Shown here: positions 60,848 to 64,000 of the stretch, in pieces
Layout of the letters: every line of letters starts with the position of its first letter
How positions within the stretch are numbered: the first letter of the stretch is position 1
NCBI GenBank assembly: GCA_030267565.1
Contig: BRXU01000002.1
Location: forward strand, 5,703,501 to 5,767,500
Reading direction: 5' to 3'
Origin: Pleodorina starrii
Lineage: Eukaryota > Chlorophyta > Chlorophyceae > Chlamydomonadales > Volvocaceae
DNA: 64,000 nucleotides
Program-made: the position numbers and the translations under genes
Notes under the pieces: generated by a model
The model's database searches: none
Told to the model about the DNA's origin: nothing
What the model saw: the letters and a program-made list of their open reading frames with translations, nothing else

Positions 60848-61910
60848 CCAATAACCTTACTTTGCCAATGAAGCGAGGATGGTTCGACCATGGGAGAGAC
60901 CCTTTGAACATCGCTTTTTACGCTTATCAAGCCATTAGCAAGAAAATATTCACAAAACCAACATTGACTTCGCACCGGTGTGTGGGCATCGCTTAAAGTT
61001 GAATTCCGGAAGACGGCCACCGAACTGGGCGCGTCAAGCAGACCGCAAGCGGAGCCCTGGGCCAAGCGTCTAAAGTCTTCATGAGGTGAGATTAACGAAC
61101 GGCGTCGCCTTGACCCTTGTCCGGTTGCGTACCTTCGCAGGCGGGGTTGGCGGATGGTTGAGCGTTCCGTGTTTGGGGCTTGGGTTGTGCCGATCGTGGG
61201 CGCCTGTGAGCGGATGCTTGGCCTACTGACGGAAACGGAGACCTTGCTGCGCTCCCGCAGCGCTGCACCCCCAGCCGCACCGCACCTTGTGTACCAGCAA
61301 CCGGGTCTTGGTCGGGAGAGCTCCAAGAACCGCTCCCCCTGTGCAACTCCACTCTCAACTGCGTAGGTGCCTGGCCGTCCACACGGGTGGTCTCGTCGCG
61401 ACGGAAGCTGTGGGAAGCGCAAACAGCTGTCTTCAGTTGGGTGGTAACTAGGCCCGGGTCCATGGGTACGGACTGTCCGTGTCTCCTCCTTGTCGCCCCC
61501 CGAACAGCGGCGGCCTACCCGACCGGATCGACCCTGACAACGAGCCCTTCTTCCGGATGGTGAGTGTGCGCCTAATGAGGGGGGCAGCAGCAGACGACGG
61601 AGCGGCAGCGGTGGCGGTAGCGGCAGTGGCGAGGGCAGCGGGGTACGATGGTGTGTCCTGATTGGGGGGGCAAGTACGGCCGTGCAGGCTGTGCCGCCGA
61701 CCCCTAGCGGCCCTGCACTGTGACCCTTTGTCTTCACCAGGACAGACATCCACGCCCTGCATCCATGCGCGTGCCTGGCTGCCTTGCCCTGCGCTGCGCT
61801 GCCCTGCCTTGCCTGAACAGGCACCACGCGGCCTCCGAGCTCTGGGCTTCGTCTTGCGTGCGGCTGGGCGGCGGGGCGGCCCCTTGGGAGCAGGAGCAGA
61901 GCTGCGGCTT

Positions 61911-61947
<37 letters not shown>

Positions 61948-62640
61948 GCTTCCACTGCGCCCGCGAACTGCGCATCATGTGCTTTTCCTGACTTGCATGG
62001 CGATTAGCAGCCCCCCGATTGCCTCGTGGTTGGGCTGCGACGCTAAGAAGGACCCAGCGCCCCAACGCCGGCTTTGGTGCTTGGGCTTCAGGGGCCCCGG
62101 GGGCGTGCGGTTACGAGGTGGGCGTTATACGCGAATAACTGGGGGCCAGGGGTCTGCTGCTGCATGTGGATGGCGGAGGGGCCGGCGGTGGATCCAAGGC
62201 GCGCAAAGGGATTTCAGAGGGGCAACAGGGAGCGTTGGGATTCGGGCGACCAGATCACGAAGGCGATTCGGGTGCGGGCATGGCCGGCTGCGTGATGGTG
62301 GTGGGGCGACGGGCGACCGGGCAGGGGACAAGCCTGGCTGCGGTCGGTGAGCGGGACGTGCAACTGGGTGTTGATGCTGTGTGCGCTGGAAGTGGGGTCG
62401 CGATGTCATGGTACCGTATGGCTGCCCTGCCGGCATCGATGCTTTGCTACGCCCCCGCGGAGCAGAGAGCAGGGGGGTCGTGTGGGGCACTGTCGGCCTG
62501 GTGGATGACGGCTGGCTGCTCCTATCAGTGCGATATGTGCCAACGAGTCATCAGGCTCCCTTGTAACACGGATCGCCCGCTTTGCTCACACATGGTTAAG
62601 CTCAGCTAAAGAGCTGATAAAGCCGGCGCCCGACTGATGT
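60848..62640 (+). repeat. Module E, copy 3
   Basis: Very close to copy 1 and includes the GGLPDRIDPDNEPFFRM piece (about 61511-61561) and AKGFQRGNRERWDSGDQ (about 62195-62260). The MKRGWFDHGRDPL frame is broken by an extra CA near 60950, so at least this small frame is not maintained. The GGCT run (61910-61945) is longer than in copies 1 and 2. Confidence 0.55.
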
Positions 62641-63308
62641 GTCCGCCCCCTGTTCGATGCGTCACCATACGGCATACTCGTGCAACCAGTGGTGCACGAC
62701 ACTGCGCCGCATGGTCCACATCCGGTGCCATATATATACAGACAATTCACTCACGCGATTTACACACTCAGCCGTTTGCATGACAACCGGCAGCACAAAG
62801 GCAAGTCCGTGGCATTGTCTAAAGTAAAGGGTCAAAATACCTCGTACGATATCATCCCCATCCGAATCCCTTCACCGCTCAGAGGACGGACCATTGCAGG
62901 GGGTGGACAGTCACTACTACCATTTGTTTGTTAAATTGAGCCATGCGTTTCCCTCACATCAAACGACCCGTTCGTAACGGTATTTGTATTTACGGTACGC
63001 GTCTGACACGCCCAATGTGCCCGCCGCACGTGCAAGATATCCGTGTCCGTACCGTCCGCTATGCATACCACACCGGGACACCCGCCCACGGTTGAGCCTG
63101 CTTCCCCTATCTGCGCACAACTAGTGGCCACCAGTGTCGCCCGGATCCTACCTCCAAGGACCTGCCCGGATAGAGCCCCAACCCAAACCCAACCCAACCC
63201 AACCCAACCAACCCCTTGCCCCGAAACCCACCGGCGGGAACCCCCAAGACAACCCTACTTGAGCGCGGAACGAAGCACCGCAATACACACACACACTCCC
63301 CGCTGTCA

Positions 63309-64000
63309 CTACAACGCGTCCACGCTGTGCCCCACGCAGCTCCCAAACACGCCCCGCAGCAGCTTGCGCAGCTTGCGCTTGAGGCCGCCGGATCGGCAGC
63401 CCTTGGCAGTCGCCTCAGCCAGCGCCGTCGGCTCCTCGGTCTCCTCAGCAGCGGTCTCCGGCGCCGAGGCGGGGCAGCAGCTCAGCCCGCCCTGGAAGCT
63501 GCTCGCCGCGCAGCAGGAAGTGTTGTCCGCCGAGGGGGAGACGACGGAGCTGGAGCTAGGGCTGGGGCTGGGGCCGGCACAGGCGCTCTCATCCGCAGCA
63601 CTGCCGAGGTTTCGGGAACTGGAGTCGCTTCCACAGGAGCTGCTGCTGCTGCTGCTTCTGAGGAGCGCCGCGTCGGTGCCGTACTCACGGAAGAAGGTCG
63701 CACAGTCCTCAGCGCTGACAAAGTCGCAGGGCCCGGACACGAGCGCCAGCGACTCCCGCAAGTCTTCGCACGCCTTCCTATCCTGAACGACTGGCTGCTG
63801 GGGCTGGAGCTCGGGCGCCCCGACGATGCTGAAGTAGGTGGTGCAGTCCTCCACGCCAACACAGTCGCAGGACTCTTGGGACACAAGCGCCAGCGACTCC
63901 CGCAAGACCTGGAGCTTCAGCGACTTGCGGACGTGGAAGAGGGCCCGAAGGGTCGTGATGGAGCGGTGCATCGCGGCGGCCTTGGCAGGCAAGCACGTCG
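63309..64000 (-). CDS. X6: paralogue of X1, cut by the window edge
   Basis: Only exon 3 is present (stop at 63309), from the basic helical segment to the end. The two LRESLALVS...DC motifs, a seven-Ser tract and the full basic tail are intact. Exons 1 and 2 would lie beyond position 64000. Confidence 0.7.
   Translation of the reverse strand, partial: TCLPAKAAAMHRSITTLRALFHVRKSLKLQVLRESLALVSQESCDCVGVEDCTTYFSIVGAPELQPQQPVVQDRKACEDLRESLALVSGPCDFVSAEDCATFFREYGTDAALLRSSSSSSSCGSDSSSRNLGSAADESACAGPSPSPSSSSVVSPSADNTSCCAASSFQGGLSCCPASAPETAAEETEEPTALAEATAKGCRSGGLKRKLRKLLRGVFGSCVGHSVDAL

Noticed and set aside
1..64000. tRNA and rRNA genes
   Set aside because: I looked for tRNA A/B boxes with cloverleaf pairing and for rRNA cores and saw none that hold up by eye. 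A dedicated scan would be needed to exclude short RNAs.

Overview
The window looks like nuclear DNA of a chlamydomonadalean (volvocine-type) green alga. The evidence is high GC, short introns with GT...AG borders, long Ala/Gly/Pro/Gln/Ser runs in proteins, many micro- and minisatellites, TGTAA-type polyadenylation candidates, and an F-box-like/ankyrin family of the kind expanded in these algae. The species is not identifiable from sequence alone. Nothing here resembles a bacterial operon, so genes were read as spliced models built from splice sites, phase and protein similarity recalled from memory. Layout: (1) 1-2165 has no convincing gene. (2) 2166-8046, plus strand: a multi-exon gene for an ABCG-like ABC-2 membrane domain. 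No nucleotide-binding domain is visible. Its introns carry a 9-bp minisatellite and a perfect 55-copy 8-bp satellite. (3) 8047-13339: mostly non-coding, with some orphan minus-strand frames that may be decayed retroelement. (4) 13340-19324, minus strand: a six-exon gene for a CPL3/FCP1-like RNA polymerase II CTD phosphatase with a BRCT domain. All junction phases agree. (5) 20.3 kb to the right edge: a nested segmental-duplication array. Its parts are module X (a three-exon, about 404-residue gene of unknown function, minus strand, six copies, the last cut by the window edge), module A (an F-box-like/ankyrin gene, minus strand, four copies) and module E (about 1.8 kb, three copies, small conserved frames). 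The order is X1-A1-A2-X2-E-X3-A3-A4-X4-E-X5-E-X6. X1 to X3 and X3 to X5 are each about 19 kb, so [X A A X E] is the higher-order unit. LINE and hAT relics, a 278-bp insertion with a 9-bp target duplication, and chimeric spacers lie between the genes. The first two genes look like conserved single-copy genes: one an exporter-type membrane protein, the other a transcription regulator. The right two thirds is a fast-evolving cluster. The X gene keeps an open frame in all copies, while at least one ankyrin copy (A2) is dead. No shared pathway for X and A can be shown. Their alternation on one strand is the most unusual feature of the window.
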